Shown: piece by piece, positions 23,874-35,181 of the stretch
Layout: every line of letters begins with the position of its first letter
Position numbering within the stretch: position 1 is the first letter of the stretch
Assembly: GCA_007258455.2 (NCBI GenBank)
Contig: VDFB02275624.1
Coordinates: forward strand, 22,486 to 86,485
DNA: 64,000 nucleotides
DNA from: Sequoia sempervirens
Lineage: Eukaryota; Streptophyta; Pinopsida; Cupressales; Cupressaceae
Direction of reading: 5' to 3'
The notes under the pieces: model-generated
What the model was told of the DNA's origin: nothing
What the model saw: the letters and a program-made list of their open reading frames with translations, nothing else
Database searches by the model: none
Made by a program: the position numbers and the translations under genes

Positions 23874-25769
23874 CTAGACAACATTAGTAGCATAGGTTTG
23901 TGTCATCATCTGTGTGTTTTTTGGTTGTGTCCCTTTTAGGGTAATCATAGGACCCATAGCATTGACAACCTTAGCATAGACTACACCATCATTGGTGACA
24001 TGTTTGTTCTTAACCCATAATTTATTTTTGTCAGTAGGAGGGTTCACATTTGTGTTTTTGGGACCATATTTTAGTCTTCCTTTAGCAATGAGGGCTTGCT
24101 CAACTTGGACACACCGTTTAACTAGATCCGTAAAAGTTGTGCAGCAATGAACATGCAAGACATTTTTTAGTGGGCCCAATAACCTTTGTACGAACATGTC
24201 AAATTTTTCCTTTTTAGGTATGTCTATATGAGAGTGACTTGCTAGGCCCCTCCATTTTTGAAAGAATGGTAAAAAGGTTTCACCCAAATCTTCTTGTGTG
24301 AGTTGGCATAGGTTGGTAATGGAGGTGTCTGTGTCAATGTTGTATGTGTAATTTTTCACAAATTTTTTAGCAAGTTCTTTCAATGATTGTATTCCAGGTT
24401 GTAGTGTATAGAACCATTCTAGGGCTAGTCCTGCAAGACTCTTAGGAAATAGTCGCATTAGATATGTTTGCTCATGGGAAATATCCAAACAAAATTTTAT
24501 GGATTCTTTGATGTGGTCAAGTGGATTTGTTTTACCCTTGTATTTGTTGAAGTTTGGGGCCATATAACCATTTGGAAATAGTGGCATGTACAAAGTTGTA
24601 TCAAAAGGATATGGACATAATTCGTATGGCATTTGCATCTTCTTGTCAGAGGTTTTCATATTTTCCATCTTTTTTTGAAGGTCATCCACTCTTTCTAGCA
24701 AGGCATGTACGATGGGATCATTGGTTGCTCGAGAATAAGGTATGTTTTCTTTAGGTGTTTGTTGATATTGCCAGCTGTGAGTGGGAATTTGTTGTTGAGT
24801 ATGAATCTGGGATGAATATGTGGGGATATGTGACCTAGCCATGCCTGTTTGTATTTGAGGTATTTGAAATCCCTGACTCATTTGATTGCCAAAGTTACAC
24901 ATTTGTTGCGTCATTTGAGTTCCTTTTCCTTGTTTAAAGAATTGTCTGTGTAGCATGTTGGTGTTTGTTCCGTGGGAGTGTCCATGCGGGATGTTCATAT
25001 TTTTTCCTTTTCCATGTGGGACGTTTAATTGTGATGATGTATTAATGTTGTGTTGAGGGCCTTGAATGAAGACTCATCATGGGTTTCCTCCAAAGCGATT
25101 AAATGAGATTCCACCATAAGGATGTGATAAAGATTCCCCCATTGTCATAGATGAAGATCCCAACATAGGGTTTGTGGGATTTTCTCCCATTGATGTGGAC
25201 CCAATGATTATTCCTATCATTTGTGATGACGATGTGGACATTTTAAGCATGGACATAGTAGATGTTCCTCTAATAGATGTTGTATTAGTTGAGGTGGAGG
25301 TGTTTTGATTTGTGGTGCCACTAGATGTCACATTAATGGTGTTAGTAGCAACTTGTGCGGTGACCATAATGTTATTGCTATTGGAGGCATTGATTGTGTT
25401 TTGTTGAGATGTCATGGTTTATGCCGTGTTGTCTGGAGAAGAAGGTCTTATGGTATTAATGTTGAAGCCTTTTGGTAGTTTTTCCCCTTGGTCTAAAAGC
25501 ATAGCAAGGTCTCTGCCAGGATCATGCAAGACCAAGTCTTCTACAAATGAAGCTATGTCAGGATTTTTAGCGGCAGAATCTAAATCCTCAACTAGTACTT
25601 GTCCATTTTGGTCTCTCTATATGAATTGTTCAAAAAGTGGATTTTGAAACAAAGTTGGCATGCTCATGGATGATTGTACATTCAAATTTCCAAATGGGTC
25701 ATCATAAATCTAGTCATTGGGATTGGTGTTGGTGTTGGTGTTGTCAAATTCTTGTCCAAAGTCTGCCAT
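23874..25769 (-). pseudogene. Element E gag
   Basis: The frame begins at ATG 25769 (MADFGQEFDNTNTNTN). Downstream ATGs at 25415 and 24998 are in the same frame, interrupted by stops at about 25710, 25620, 25422 and 25079. The longest open part, 374 codons (24998-23874), contains the retrotransposon gag domain: FNKYKGKTNPLDHIKESIKF, RLFPKSLAGLALEWFYTL and LKELAKKFVKNY. A coiled-coil-like LLERVDDLQKKMENMK stands before it and a Q-rich N-terminal half precedes that. Gag would form the particle that packages element RNA. Confidence 0.88.
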
Positions 25770-28404
25770 TTTTCTTTTCTTTCTTTGAAGCCTTGTTTCC
25801 ACCATCAAGGAAATTGCTCAAATGAAGATGATGACAATGCAAGTATGAAACTAGTCTATTTTTTTGTCTTTTTGTGTGATAAAGGTTGATGAGGAGAAGA
25901 GATAAATATGCTAAAATCCAAAGTGACAATTAGGATGTCGATGTTGACTGGGAAAATGATAATGTTAATTAAGAGAATGGAAAAGTGAAAAATGAGGACT
26001 AATGTGGTAACTAATGCAAAATCTAGGTTCAAAATGATGACTAGGATGAATGATATTTTTGCATTTTTGTAGGAATAAAGTATGCAAGGTAAAAACTAAA
26101 ATTAATGCAATTTGGAGACAGGAGTACCTAAGCACTCTAAGCTTAATCTTTCTTTTCAATTTTAGTTACCAAAGGACTTGTTGAAAATAACAAAGTGACA
26201 AGGTCAAGATGACTAGTGAGTTTTCCTAACAAGACTGTTGAGTTGGAAATCCTCACAAAAGGGACAATGACTGAAAATAGAAATGAATGAAGAAGTCCAA
26301 GATAACCTAGTTTTGAAAGCAATGATTTTGAAAATTGTGATAAGGTTAGCCTAATCCAAAGTATGCAAAAAATGAAAACCTAAGGTCAAGCTAATGCTAA
26401 AAATAATGATTATGAACCTAATGGATAAAATTAAAATTTGAAAGATTAAGCCTATGGCCAAAAATGAAGACTAGTGGTTGAATGATGAAAATTTTGAGCA
26501 ATTTCAAGGTTGGTTTCTAACAGAGACCTCTTGGAAAAAATTTTTGACAGTGGGTTGAGATTATTTGGAGTCAAATTCTAGTTTGTATTAGAGTTTTCAT
26601 GTGTATCAAGAAAATGCGTCGTTTGAGGCAACCAATGCGTCACAATATGGCAGATGCATTTTAATTCAAGCAAATATGATTTTGTAGATAACAATTATGG
26701 AAGAGGTTTGTAAATGCATTTCTGTGAATGTCAAATGTGTTGGGACGCAAGCATATGCGGTGTTTATAGCAGTGAATGCGGTTTATCAAAGTGATTGCAT
26801 CTCAGGAATTGTCAAATGTGTTTCAGTTCAAAGAATGTGTTTCAACAGTTACGTCATAGGTTGCAAAATTTTTAGTTTTCTGATGTTTCAAGGAAAAAAT
26901 TTGATTTGTCAAAGGTCGAATGTGTGTGTCTAGATTTATGAATGTTGTGAATACTGTTTGAGACTCCAAAAAACACTAGACAAGAACAATGTTTTAGTGT
27001 AAGCAAACGCACGTAAGACAAGCACTATCCTAATAAGCCAAGGGTCTGTATACTTGGTATAGCCCACCGATATACCCTGGATTGGTGTTGAACACCTCTC
27101 CTTCTTAAAAGTGGATAGCTTAGAAGTTTGGTGGCACAAGCTCCCTTTATGATAGACACCTCTATAGGCACACCAACTTCAGATTCCTGGGTAGTCACTT
27201 CCCAGGAATTGCTATCTCTACTCAAGGGAGTCAGTAATGAGTATCTTCGGGCATGATACTATACCCTGCACTATACCAAGCAATGGCTAAAGATGGCTGG
27301 CTTCTAAAACAATAGGTGTTTAGTAAGGGAATCTGTTCGAGTGGCCACACATGGGGCGAGAGATTAATCACCGATTAGGTGGCACTCCAGCCTAAAGAGG
27401 TTATGCTCAATAGGGTTTATGGGAGTACTACATCCGTGTGACACATTTTCACTCGTGGTATTTGAACTTTCCTCAAGCACCCATTTTATATCCCAGTTGG
27501 AAGTGGCTTGGCTTTAGCCTGTTACTAGTTGAGTTGTCCCTTAAGGTGAGTACTTTTTCCCTTAAGGCAGGCCCATTTCTAAAAATAATAACCATTTCTC
27601 TTACACCTAGGATATCTTGAAGGCACAAGGGGAGAGGATACTTTGATTATTAAGTCTTGAGGGTGACAAAAGATAAATTGGGTCTGGCTTTCTGATCATC
27701 TAGTTTTCACAAGGTGAGAGCATAATCACCTACCACTTTCAAGCACAGTCAAACACTTGCAAACAAAAGTTCATTTTAGTGCACCAATGGAAGTTTTCCT
27801 AAACTAAAAATCATAGACAAATGGTTTGAAATATTGGTCTTCAACAAACGTAGTTGCAAAACCACACATCAGTAGTTTGGATAATTGTCTTCAACTCACA
27901 AGAGCTGCAAACCCACACATTAGTAGTTTTAGTAAATGCCTTTGACCCAAGAGCATCTCAATGCCACACACTACAACCAGACATTAGGAACCAAAAAATC
28001 CTATTCTAGAGAATGCAAAAGTAGCAACAGACTAAAAAAGTAAAAATGCAGAAATATGGAAAAAAACTTGAATACAAAAAATCATCAGGCGAATGCATTA
28101 CGATAGAGAAAATACATCACAATAGTTTCTATCAGGGTTTACTAATCGAATACATCATCCTGCAAACAAATGCGTCAAAATCCTGCAAATACGTCACAAT
28201 ACCTAACAAATGCGTCACATTTTTGTCGAATGCGTCACAGGAGGTCACGAATGCGGTTTGATGGTGCAAGTACATTGTTTTTTTTGTCGAATGCATCATG
28301 ACACAACAAATGTAGTGCAAAAAGCTTCAAATGCATCATTCCTAAACCTATAGCTACAAAACAAAGACAAAAATTCATACGAAAACAACAAAAATGCACT
28401 AAAA
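25770..28404 (-). other. Element E 5' leader
   Basis: About 2.6 kb between PBS and gag. It contains two clusters of AATGCGTCAC-type motifs (26596-26860 and 28085-28340) and otherwise short frames without known motifs. Long leaders are usual in Tat/Ogre elements and sometimes hold an extra ORF or an intron. I cannot support either here. Confidence 0.5.
28085..28340 (-). repeat. AATGCGTCAC motif array (E leader)
   Basis: About ten or more variants of (C/G)(A)AATGCGTCAC, spaced about 15-30 bp apart on the + strand, lie within 350 bp of the PBS. This is largely the inverse orientation of the array at 8512-8900. Confidence 0.65.
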
Positions 28405-28420
28405 GATGTCGGGTTCACCA
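28405..28420 (-). other. Element E primer-binding site
   Basis: On the - strand TGGTGAACCCGACATC starts two bases after the 5' LTR end ...GATACA. It opens with the TGG that pairs with tRNA CCA. I could not assign the tRNA with confidence. Confidence 0.7.
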
Positions 28421-28422
28421 AA

Positions 28423-29449
28423 TGTATCTCTGAAAATTTTATGGGTTAAAAGTTTAGAAGCATTTAAAACCAAAAATCCAAAGAAATGATGAAGAACAAA
28501 GGAGGAAATAAAGGAAAACAAAAGGAACTAGTTACCACAAGTCCTCCAACTCCATGAATCACCATCATCATACCTTCTAGCTTGCTACAATTTGAATGAT
28601 GCCCTCAAATTCTACGAGCAATCTATTAAAATGACATGACCTATGCAGGTGTTGAAGGATTTACTATGCTAATGGCTAGGTAAATGACTGCAAAGTATGG
28701 AAGAACATGAGCAAAATGAGAACCAGAAAAATTCACGTAAATGCATGAGGAGAGCCCAAAATGAATTGAAAATTGCCATTTTATAAGAAAAGGCAATTTT
28801 GAATGAACGGACAAGATTAAAATTTGAATCGACGTACAGGATTGAAAGCTGAGATATGGAAAAAATGGCTAAAAAAGCTGGAGAATCAAATTAGTAACAG
28901 TCATTTGACTGTTGAATAAAAAGAGCATCTTTTGAATTAAAAATTAATTTAATTCAAAAGTGGGGAATCATGTGGCAACAAATAATAAATGCCCATTACT
29001 TGCCAAAAATATGAAGTTTGACCATTTTAAATAAATGATTTTATTTAAAATGAAGGAAATGACACGTGGCACTAATTAAATAAATTAAAGAATTTATTTA
29101 ATTAGAAGATGAATATGTAAATTATTGACATATTTAAATAAATAAACAAGATTTATTTATTTAAATAATCTAGAAGAATTAGTGGACAGAAATAATTAAA
29201 TAAATTAAGAAGTTTATTTAATTATAGGGAGACATTAGATAATTAGCAACACATTTAAATAAATAAATAAAATTTATTTATTTAAATGATCAGGAAGAAT
29301 AAAGAGACGTGAATTAATTAAATAATTAAAAAATATTTAATTAATAGATGAAAATGGACCAAATGACATAATTAAATATTTTAATTATGCTAGGATGAAT
29401 GTGGTGAAAAATAGAGCTTGCGGGCCTAGGTTAATTTTTAGTGTTTACA
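28423..29449 (-). repeat. Element E 5' LTR
   Basis: Partner of 6973-7996, with the same palindrome array (about 29028-29390) and CACGTG box. It ends GTTTACA and is followed by AGCTT, matching GGCTT on the far side of the element. Confidence 0.93.
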
Positions 29450-29960
29450 AGCTTTAACAAAACATGAAATATCCTTCAATGGTCAGCTCAAATCACCAAA
29501 TAAAATTAATGTGCACCACATAAGTTGGCTAGATTATAGCTGGGACCCAAAAAAACTAACCAACATAAGAAGTAATTGATTAAGTACTCCTTATACATCT
29601 ATAACACGCTACATTCATTTGGTCAGCCATAATGAGTAAATAGATAGAAAAACATTCTACCGAATCTCTTAACTCATACACGAATTGTTGCAACACCACC
29701 AAACTTACCAATAAGGTAACATACAAACTTAACAAGATTTACTAGGGGTCCAAAACACAAAATGGTGACCTGGTAAAGCATACAGATCGATTAACTGACC
29801 GGATACCCTATTCTTCATACTTTTTGCCAGTAACACACTGCCTTCTACAATTTTTGCCAATATAAGTAGATCCTAATCTATGGACCAAGATAATGAATTT
29901 AGTTTCCATCAATGAAAACACTAGAAGCCACAAATAATCTCCCCAAGCCATATGCCAACA
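29450..29960 (-). repeat. Element H 3' LTR, proximal half
   Basis: Continuation of 6351-6972 after removing element E. On the - strand it starts TGTTGGCATATGGC at 29960. Together the halves give an LTR of about 1.13 kb, near the 1.25 kb of related element B. No gene. Confidence 0.8.
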
Positions 29961-30158
29961 ATCTCCCCTTTTGGCATTGATGGCAACACTTTGTGAAAAA
30001 TGACTAAGTGTCGAAACCAAAACTCAAAATTCAAGACACAGCAAAACACTGCTCCCCCTTAGAATGTCAAGGAATTTTTCACTGCATTCTCTCCCCCTTT
30101 GACATCAATGAAAAAACATTAGAAGCTACAAATAATCTCCCCACGCCATATGCCAACA
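29961..30158 (-). other. Element H internal remnant and 5' LTR stub
   Basis: On the - strand, 30158 to about 30119 repeats the first 40 or so bases of the LTR (TGTTGGCATATGGC(G/T)TGGGGAGATT...). The text then jumps to internal sequence that ends in the PPT AAAAGGGGAGAT next to 29960. All gag-pol and most of the 5' LTR are deleted. ATCAATGAAAA-like text near both edges (29908-29918 and 30104-30116) could be deletion microhomology. Confidence 0.75.
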
Positions 30159-30163
30159 AACTC

Positions 30164-30860
30164 TCCCAACATTGACATCTCAAATTCATCTTGCATATCC
30201 ATATAAAATATTTTGCACATTTTATCATTGCTACCTCCAAAAATGACATCATCTACATAAGCAACTACAGTCATGTGCTCACCTTCAGATTTGAAGTATA
30301 ATTTGTTGTCTACACATCCCTTTTTGAATCCTTGTTGTTGTAGATACTGGTCTAATCTTGAATACCATGCTTTAGGTGCTTGTTTAAGATCATAAAATGC
30401 TTTCCTCAATCTAAAAACATGATCATCATCCTTTGACAACTAAAAAACATTTTGGTTGTTCAATGTACACTTCCTCTTCTAAGTTTCCATTCAAGAATGT
30501 AGATTTGACATCCATTTGATATACTTTAAATCCCTTATACACTGAAAATGCAAGAAACATTTTGATTGCTCCCAATCTTTTCATAGGTTCAAATGTTTCT
30601 TCAAAATCAATTCCTTCAACTTGTGCATACCCCTTGCACACTAATCTTGCTTTATTTCAAGCACAACAGCTCCTTGCTCATTCAACTTGTTTCTAAATAC
30701 CCATTTTGTACTAATAAAATTTTTATTTGCGGATCTAGGAACTAACTCCCATGTTTTATTCTTCGCAATTTGATTTAACTCCTCTTCCATGGCCTCTATA
30801 CAGCTCTCATCCTTGTTGGCTTTAGTAAAAAAATTTGGTTCAGTCTGAGACAAGAGAGAA
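30164..30860 (-). pseudogene. Element A reverse transcriptase, N-terminal and central part
   Basis: On the - strand the frames give MEEELNQIAKNKTWELVPR, the STKWVF(R)NKLNEQG block, [29 protein letters not shown] and LRKAFYDLKQAPKAWYSRLD. Catalytic YVDD lies at 30259-30248, then GGSNDKMCK. This is the standard Ty1/copia RT order. It breaks at MSMLGE, where H is inserted, and resumes at 6345. Frame changes at about 30640 and 30430 inactivate it. Confidence 0.9.
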
Positions 30861-31880
30861 AAATTTACTTGTTCTTTGTTCTTTGCAAATCTCTTCCTGT
30901 TTTGTACTCCATTTTTATCCCCAATTATCTAATCAGTTGGATGATCTTTTTTAACATACTTTGTTGGGGCCTTCTCAACATCTACTTCCTCAGATTCTTC
31001 TTTATCATTGCCAAATTGTCTTCATAATCTGAATCATCTTCAAATTATTCTGATTATATTTGATATGCTTTATACTTTCATCAATCTTGACATTGATTAT
31101 TTCCACAATCTTGTCCAGTCTTTTCTTGTAGCATTGATGTGCTTTGCTTTGAGTGGAATATCCTAGAAATATTCCTTCATCACTTCTTGATTCAAACTTT
31201 CCTAAGTTTTCATCTTCTCTTTTGATGTAACACTTGTTTCCAAACACTTTGAAGTATTTCACATATGCAGGTCTACCATACCATAGCTCGTAGGGAGTAC
31301 TATCACTATGTACTCTAATTTGAACTCTATTCAAAATGTATATTGTAGTATATACTACTTCCCTCCAAAACATATCAGTTAATCTAGCTTCTTTCAACAA
31401 TGTTCTAGCCATATTCTACACAACTCTATTTTTCCTTTCTACCACTCCATTCTACCAAGGAGTTATTGGTGTTGATTATTGTCTCTTGATTCCATTTGCC
31501 TCACAATATTCAACAAATTCACTTGATGTGAATTCTCCTCCTATATTGGATCTTAAGCATTTGATCCTTCTCCCTATCTCCTTTTCAACCATCTTCCTGA
31601 ACATCTTAAATCTTTCAAATTCTTGTGACTTGTCTCTTAGGAAAGTCACCCATGTCATTCTTGTGTATTCATCAACTAACATCATAAAGTATCCTTCTCC
31701 TCTTAGTCCCCTTGTTCTTTTGGATCCACATAAATTTGTATGAACTAGCTACAAAGGCTTAGTGGTTGAATAATCCTTAGTTGGAAAGCTAGCCTTGGTT
31801 TGCTTTCCCTACTGACATTCTTTGCATATGACATTTACAGGCTTAGTTATTTTAGGAATGTGTCTAACCAGACCTCTTGA
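30861..31880 (-). pseudogene. Element A integrase
   Basis: The segments on the - strand are a GAG-pre-integrase zinc region (ICKECQ...GKQTK, about 31840-31800), the core (MMLVDEYTRMTWVTFLRDKS and IKCLRSNIGGEFTSSEF, 31685-31476), and the C-terminal part (NRVQIRVHSDSTPYELWYG, FGNKCYIKREDENLGKFESR, SDEGIFLGYS; 31412-31005). In the second catalytic block RSD has become RSN, so the second Asp appears lost. A Q-N-G-V-type block with stops lies between the pieces. Confidence 0.87.
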
Positions 31881-31980
31881 ACTCACTTTCACCAAATTAT
31901 CAAAATTTATATGGCCTAATATTCTATGTCATAACCAAATTTCATCAAATTTCCCTATCAAATAGATTTGACCTTTTACT

Positions 31981-32606
31981 TCAACAAGGTTGTAAAGATT
32001 GTTTTTCAGTTCTTAGTCCTTGTGCAAATATCTTTCCATTCTTTCTCATTTTGCAACCTTCTAAATCAAATGTGACTTTATAACCATTGTCACACATTTG
32101 GCTCACACTTAACAGATTGTGCTTCAATCCTTCAACACACAAGACATTTTTTTTCAACTCTTCTTCATACCCTTTGATAGAGTTCACTATATCATTAACT
32201 CTCAGAAGATAGTCTACAATCTTCTCTTCCTCTGTCATTCTTAGGCCTTCAAATCTAGCTTTCAGTATTTGAATATTTTCCAATATTACCTTGTCATCTC
32301 CTTTATAGATTTTTTCAGTGTACCCCAAACATCTTGTGCACTCTTACAATACATAACTTTTCTATGCACAAATCTAGATAGACTATTCATAATAGCAAAC
32401 CAATGTTTTTCATTGTTCTCAAAATCCTTCTTAGCTATAGCATCAGTAGGTGGTGTGGCCAATGGTGTATATATAGTCACTACTTACATCCATACACAAA
32501 AACCTAAGGATCCCAAATATCCTTTCATCAATGAGCTCCAATATGCATAATTTGTTCCATTGAACCTAGGTGGCTTGTTTGTAGAAGAACCTTCTTGACT
32601 GGCCAT
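31981..32606 (-). pseudogene. Element A gag with internal deletion
   Basis: The start ATG is at 32606 (MASQEGSSTNKPPRFNGTNY, the usual copia Gag opening). The gag domain runs to IVDYLLRVNDIVNSIKGYEEEL near 32150. The product then jumps to VLCVEGLKHNLLSVSQMCDNGYK, which normally follows protease. The CCHC knuckle and the DSG protease are missing, so several hundred bases are deleted at about 32145. One in-frame stop and a frameshift occur at about 32490. Confidence 0.85.
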
Positions 32607-32664
32607 TTGTGTTCACAAATCCAAGGACCTACCTAAGTTGATTAAGCTTCTTCTAGTGAACCTA

Positions 32665-32680
32665 GGGCTCTACTACCAAT
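32665..32680 (-). other. Element A primer-binding site (initiator tRNA-Met type)
   Basis: On the - strand TTGGTAGTAGAGCCC follows the LTR end ...TTCCAACA after one base. It differs slightly from the common plant copia PBS TGGTATCAGAGCC, complementary to the 3' end of initiator tRNA-Met. Confidence 0.85.
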
Positions 32681-35181
32681 TGTTGGAACACAAAAATCTA
32701 CTAAGAGGGGGGTGAATTAGTAGATACTTAATTTTAGCCTTCTTATCCAAAGTGCAAACACAATTTTTAAATCTAGATGTGTAGATTTAAACATAAAATA
32801 TATGACAAACACACACACATAAAGAATCAACACAAACAATAGGTATACATGGAAAAATTGAGATGGGAAAAACCATGGTGATAAATTGTTGCTAGGAGTT
32901 GTTGTCCTAATCCAGCCTCACAAGGAAACCTTATGTTACAACTTTTAAGGGCACCAAACCTAAGGAGAAACCAATCTCCTGAACTGAGAACCAACTTAGT
33001 TATCTGATGGCACCAACCTATCATATTCACAACATGTAAGATGATTACAATTTTGTCATAAGCAACTCAAATCAATGTTACAACTTACTCTACAACTGCT
33101 CAACTATATGTTGTTTCCACAACAACTCTCTTCTCTTCTCTGCACCCCACTGGTTTGGCTTTGTTCTTTTCTTTCTTCTTTAGTTCATTCTTGGTCCATC
33201 TCAATGCACAACCAAATCCCTATAGCTCTCCCTTTCTTTTCAATGCATTCTTTGTCCACCTCTAGAGCTTTGAATCATTTCTACACTATGCACCCTTCTT
33301 CACCCTTCAATCATTTACTCACTTGGACAATATTCACATATGTTTTGTGTAGAGCTAACTGATGATGATTTCCCCAGGATTCTCCACCACCTCTAGATCT
33401 TATGTTAGGGTTTAGAAAAACATTCTCCACTTTCATGTAGTTGTATTGAGCCACACAACATTAATTCTAGTGTAGAGAATTCTTCTTCATTTTCTCTCTA
33501 TCAAACCCTAGAATCGGATAAGCATTTAATGCATCCATTTGATCATTCGATTTGATCTTGATCCTTGTCTTTTTATCCATTTGTGTTGTCACTCTATGCA
33601 TCAAATCTCATTACAATTTTTATTGATGTAGGTAGAAAATTTAATTTCACCTCCATGTCAGTTCACAAGCAAAACCCTAATTACACTGAGTTAACTGTTT
33701 GACCTCTTCATGTTCAAACCTAATATGTTGATCTCCTAACTTTGCACCATGATCTTGTGTGATCCATTCACTATCATAGCTTTAAAACATGACCATCTAA
33801 TAAACAGTCTTTTAAACCTCCATTGTTGATCATATTCCCTTTGTGATCACATTCATCGCATATTGTTGTTTCACTTAGGACATCCACTTCAATTTCCACA
33901 ATGTGAAGAAACATAGTGATCACCATCCGATCACTTACCTTTGATCCTACATTGTATATCTCTTTCCCTTAGGAACCAAGGACATCAAGTATCACTAATT
34001 TTCTATGAGAATCACCATTCATTTCTGCAATGTATCAAAGACACAGCAATCACAATTGGATTACTTTCCATTCAATTTGCACCATCCCCCACTATCCTGC
34101 TAGCACTAACATTGGACCCAATAAGTCTCCACAAGTTGGAGGGCTAATGCCATGTGTCCTTCTTTGGCATCATACTCCACTACCATCGCTCATCATTGAA
34201 AGCTTCGTGTCTTAGGGATATGTAAGAGAAATGTATTAACACCCAATGATGCAATAACATTCTAACACCTATACATGTTGACGTCACTTTCCACTATCAT
34301 CGCTCAATGCTCAAATCTCCATACACTTCACTTCACAACAATTATGTGAAGTGACTGAGTGATATAATGCCACCTATCTACTAGACCCACCAAATTATAT
34401 TCTCCTTCATCGTGCATTGTCCAATCAACACTTGTTAGATCTCATCCAATCCATGCAAGGCCTAACTAGGACCCACCACAAACATAGTGGCCTGGCAAGC
34501 ACGATTTGATCAACTAGATCACAACTATTGGACCATCTCCATTGTGCATTGCTAAACTACAAGCAAACTTCAAATATTTTTCTACAATGCATAAGATATA
34601 GCGATAACTGGCAGATCTACTAACTTTGAATGTGCATCGTTCAATCATCAAAGGAACATATCGAGCAACATCAATTGGGTGACTAGGTAATGGGGCCGGT
34701 CACCGAAATAGGTTAAAGGAATAAGTTATAACTTATGCAACCTGCAACCTCCAACAAGCAGTCAATGATAGAATAAAAGATCTATTAAGGCAGAATGACT
34801 GCAACCCTAGGGTTTATCTATAAAATGCTAATTCAAGTCGAGGGCACAAATATATTAATTCTAAGCACAACCTTTAGCTTCTGAAACTTCAATATACATT
34901 TTTTAGAATCTCTAAAAAAACCCATGTCAAATCTAGAATTAGATTTCACTCCAGATGCTTGAACGGATTTACTACAATATCATGACAAAATTGCATGATA
35001 GTAATGCAACATTTTGAGAAAATTGTGCAATTTACACACCATTTTCCAGAACCAAATCCACAACTTTCCTTAGACATTAATGAAAACATTTTGACATAAA
35101 TTCCAACACTCCCTTCATATAGGACTAGTTCCATTTCACACCTAATCCCCTTTTAACATCAATGACAACAATATGCTAACA
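32681..35181 (-). repeat. Element A 5' LTR
   Basis: This copy is 2,501 bp, with TGTTGGAACA at the left and CTAACA at the right. It pairs with 2580-5006. By eye divergence is clearly higher than between the D or E LTRs, in line with A being an outer, older insertion. No conserved ORF. Confidence 0.87.

Larger units (their letters stand above)
6973..29449 (-). mobile_element. Element E: giant Tat-type Ty3/gypsy retrotransposon
   Basis: E spans 22.5 kb, or about 19 kb without insertion G. It has 1.02-kb LTRs (TGTATC...TACA on the + strand), a PPT next to the left LTR and a PBS-like TGGTGAACCCGACATC two bases from the right LTR. The flanking TSD is GGCTT/AGCTT (6968-6972 and 29450-29454). From 5' to 3' on the - strand it has a 2.6-kb leader, gag-pol at 25769-17810 with two RNase H domains, and a 3' region of about 9.8 kb. 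That region holds an antisense PMD gene fragment, minisatellites and insertion G. Dual RNase H and an extra 3' region fit the Tat/Ogre/Retand lineage. By eye the LTRs differ at about 5% of sites. Confidence 0.92.
6351..30158 (-). mobile_element. Element H: deleted copia remnant, split by element E
   Basis: H is a copia insertion in A's RT gene, flanked by a perfect 5-bp TSD, AACTC, at 6346-6350 and 30159-30163. Read on the - strand it consists of about 40 bp of 5' LTR (30158 to about 30119), a short internal piece ending in a PPT (to 29961), and a complete 3' LTR that element E splits (29960-29450 and 6972-6351). All of gag-pol is gone. Its LTR resembles that of element B (shared AGTGAGCTCTAGGCAGTGT, for example), so H and B belong to related families. 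Confidence 0.85.
2580..35181 (-). mobile_element. Element A: Ty1/copia retrotransposon, split by H and E
   Basis: This full copia element lies on the - strand. It has two long LTRs (2580-5006 and 32681-35181), an iMet-type PBS beside the right LTR, a PPT beside the left LTR, and gag-pol between them. It is split by element H, which contains E. Net length without the insertion is about 8.8 kb. The left flank is ACAAC (2575-2579). The right flank reads ACACT inside an ACAACAAC-like tract, so the TSD is plausible but degraded. Reading F's gag across 2579 to about 35184 restores a Q/P-rich frame, which supports these ends independently. Coding is broken. Confidence 0.85.

Noticed and set aside
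24554..25889. + strand frames over element E gag
   Set aside because: Antisense shadows of gag, which has clear domain motifs on the - strand.
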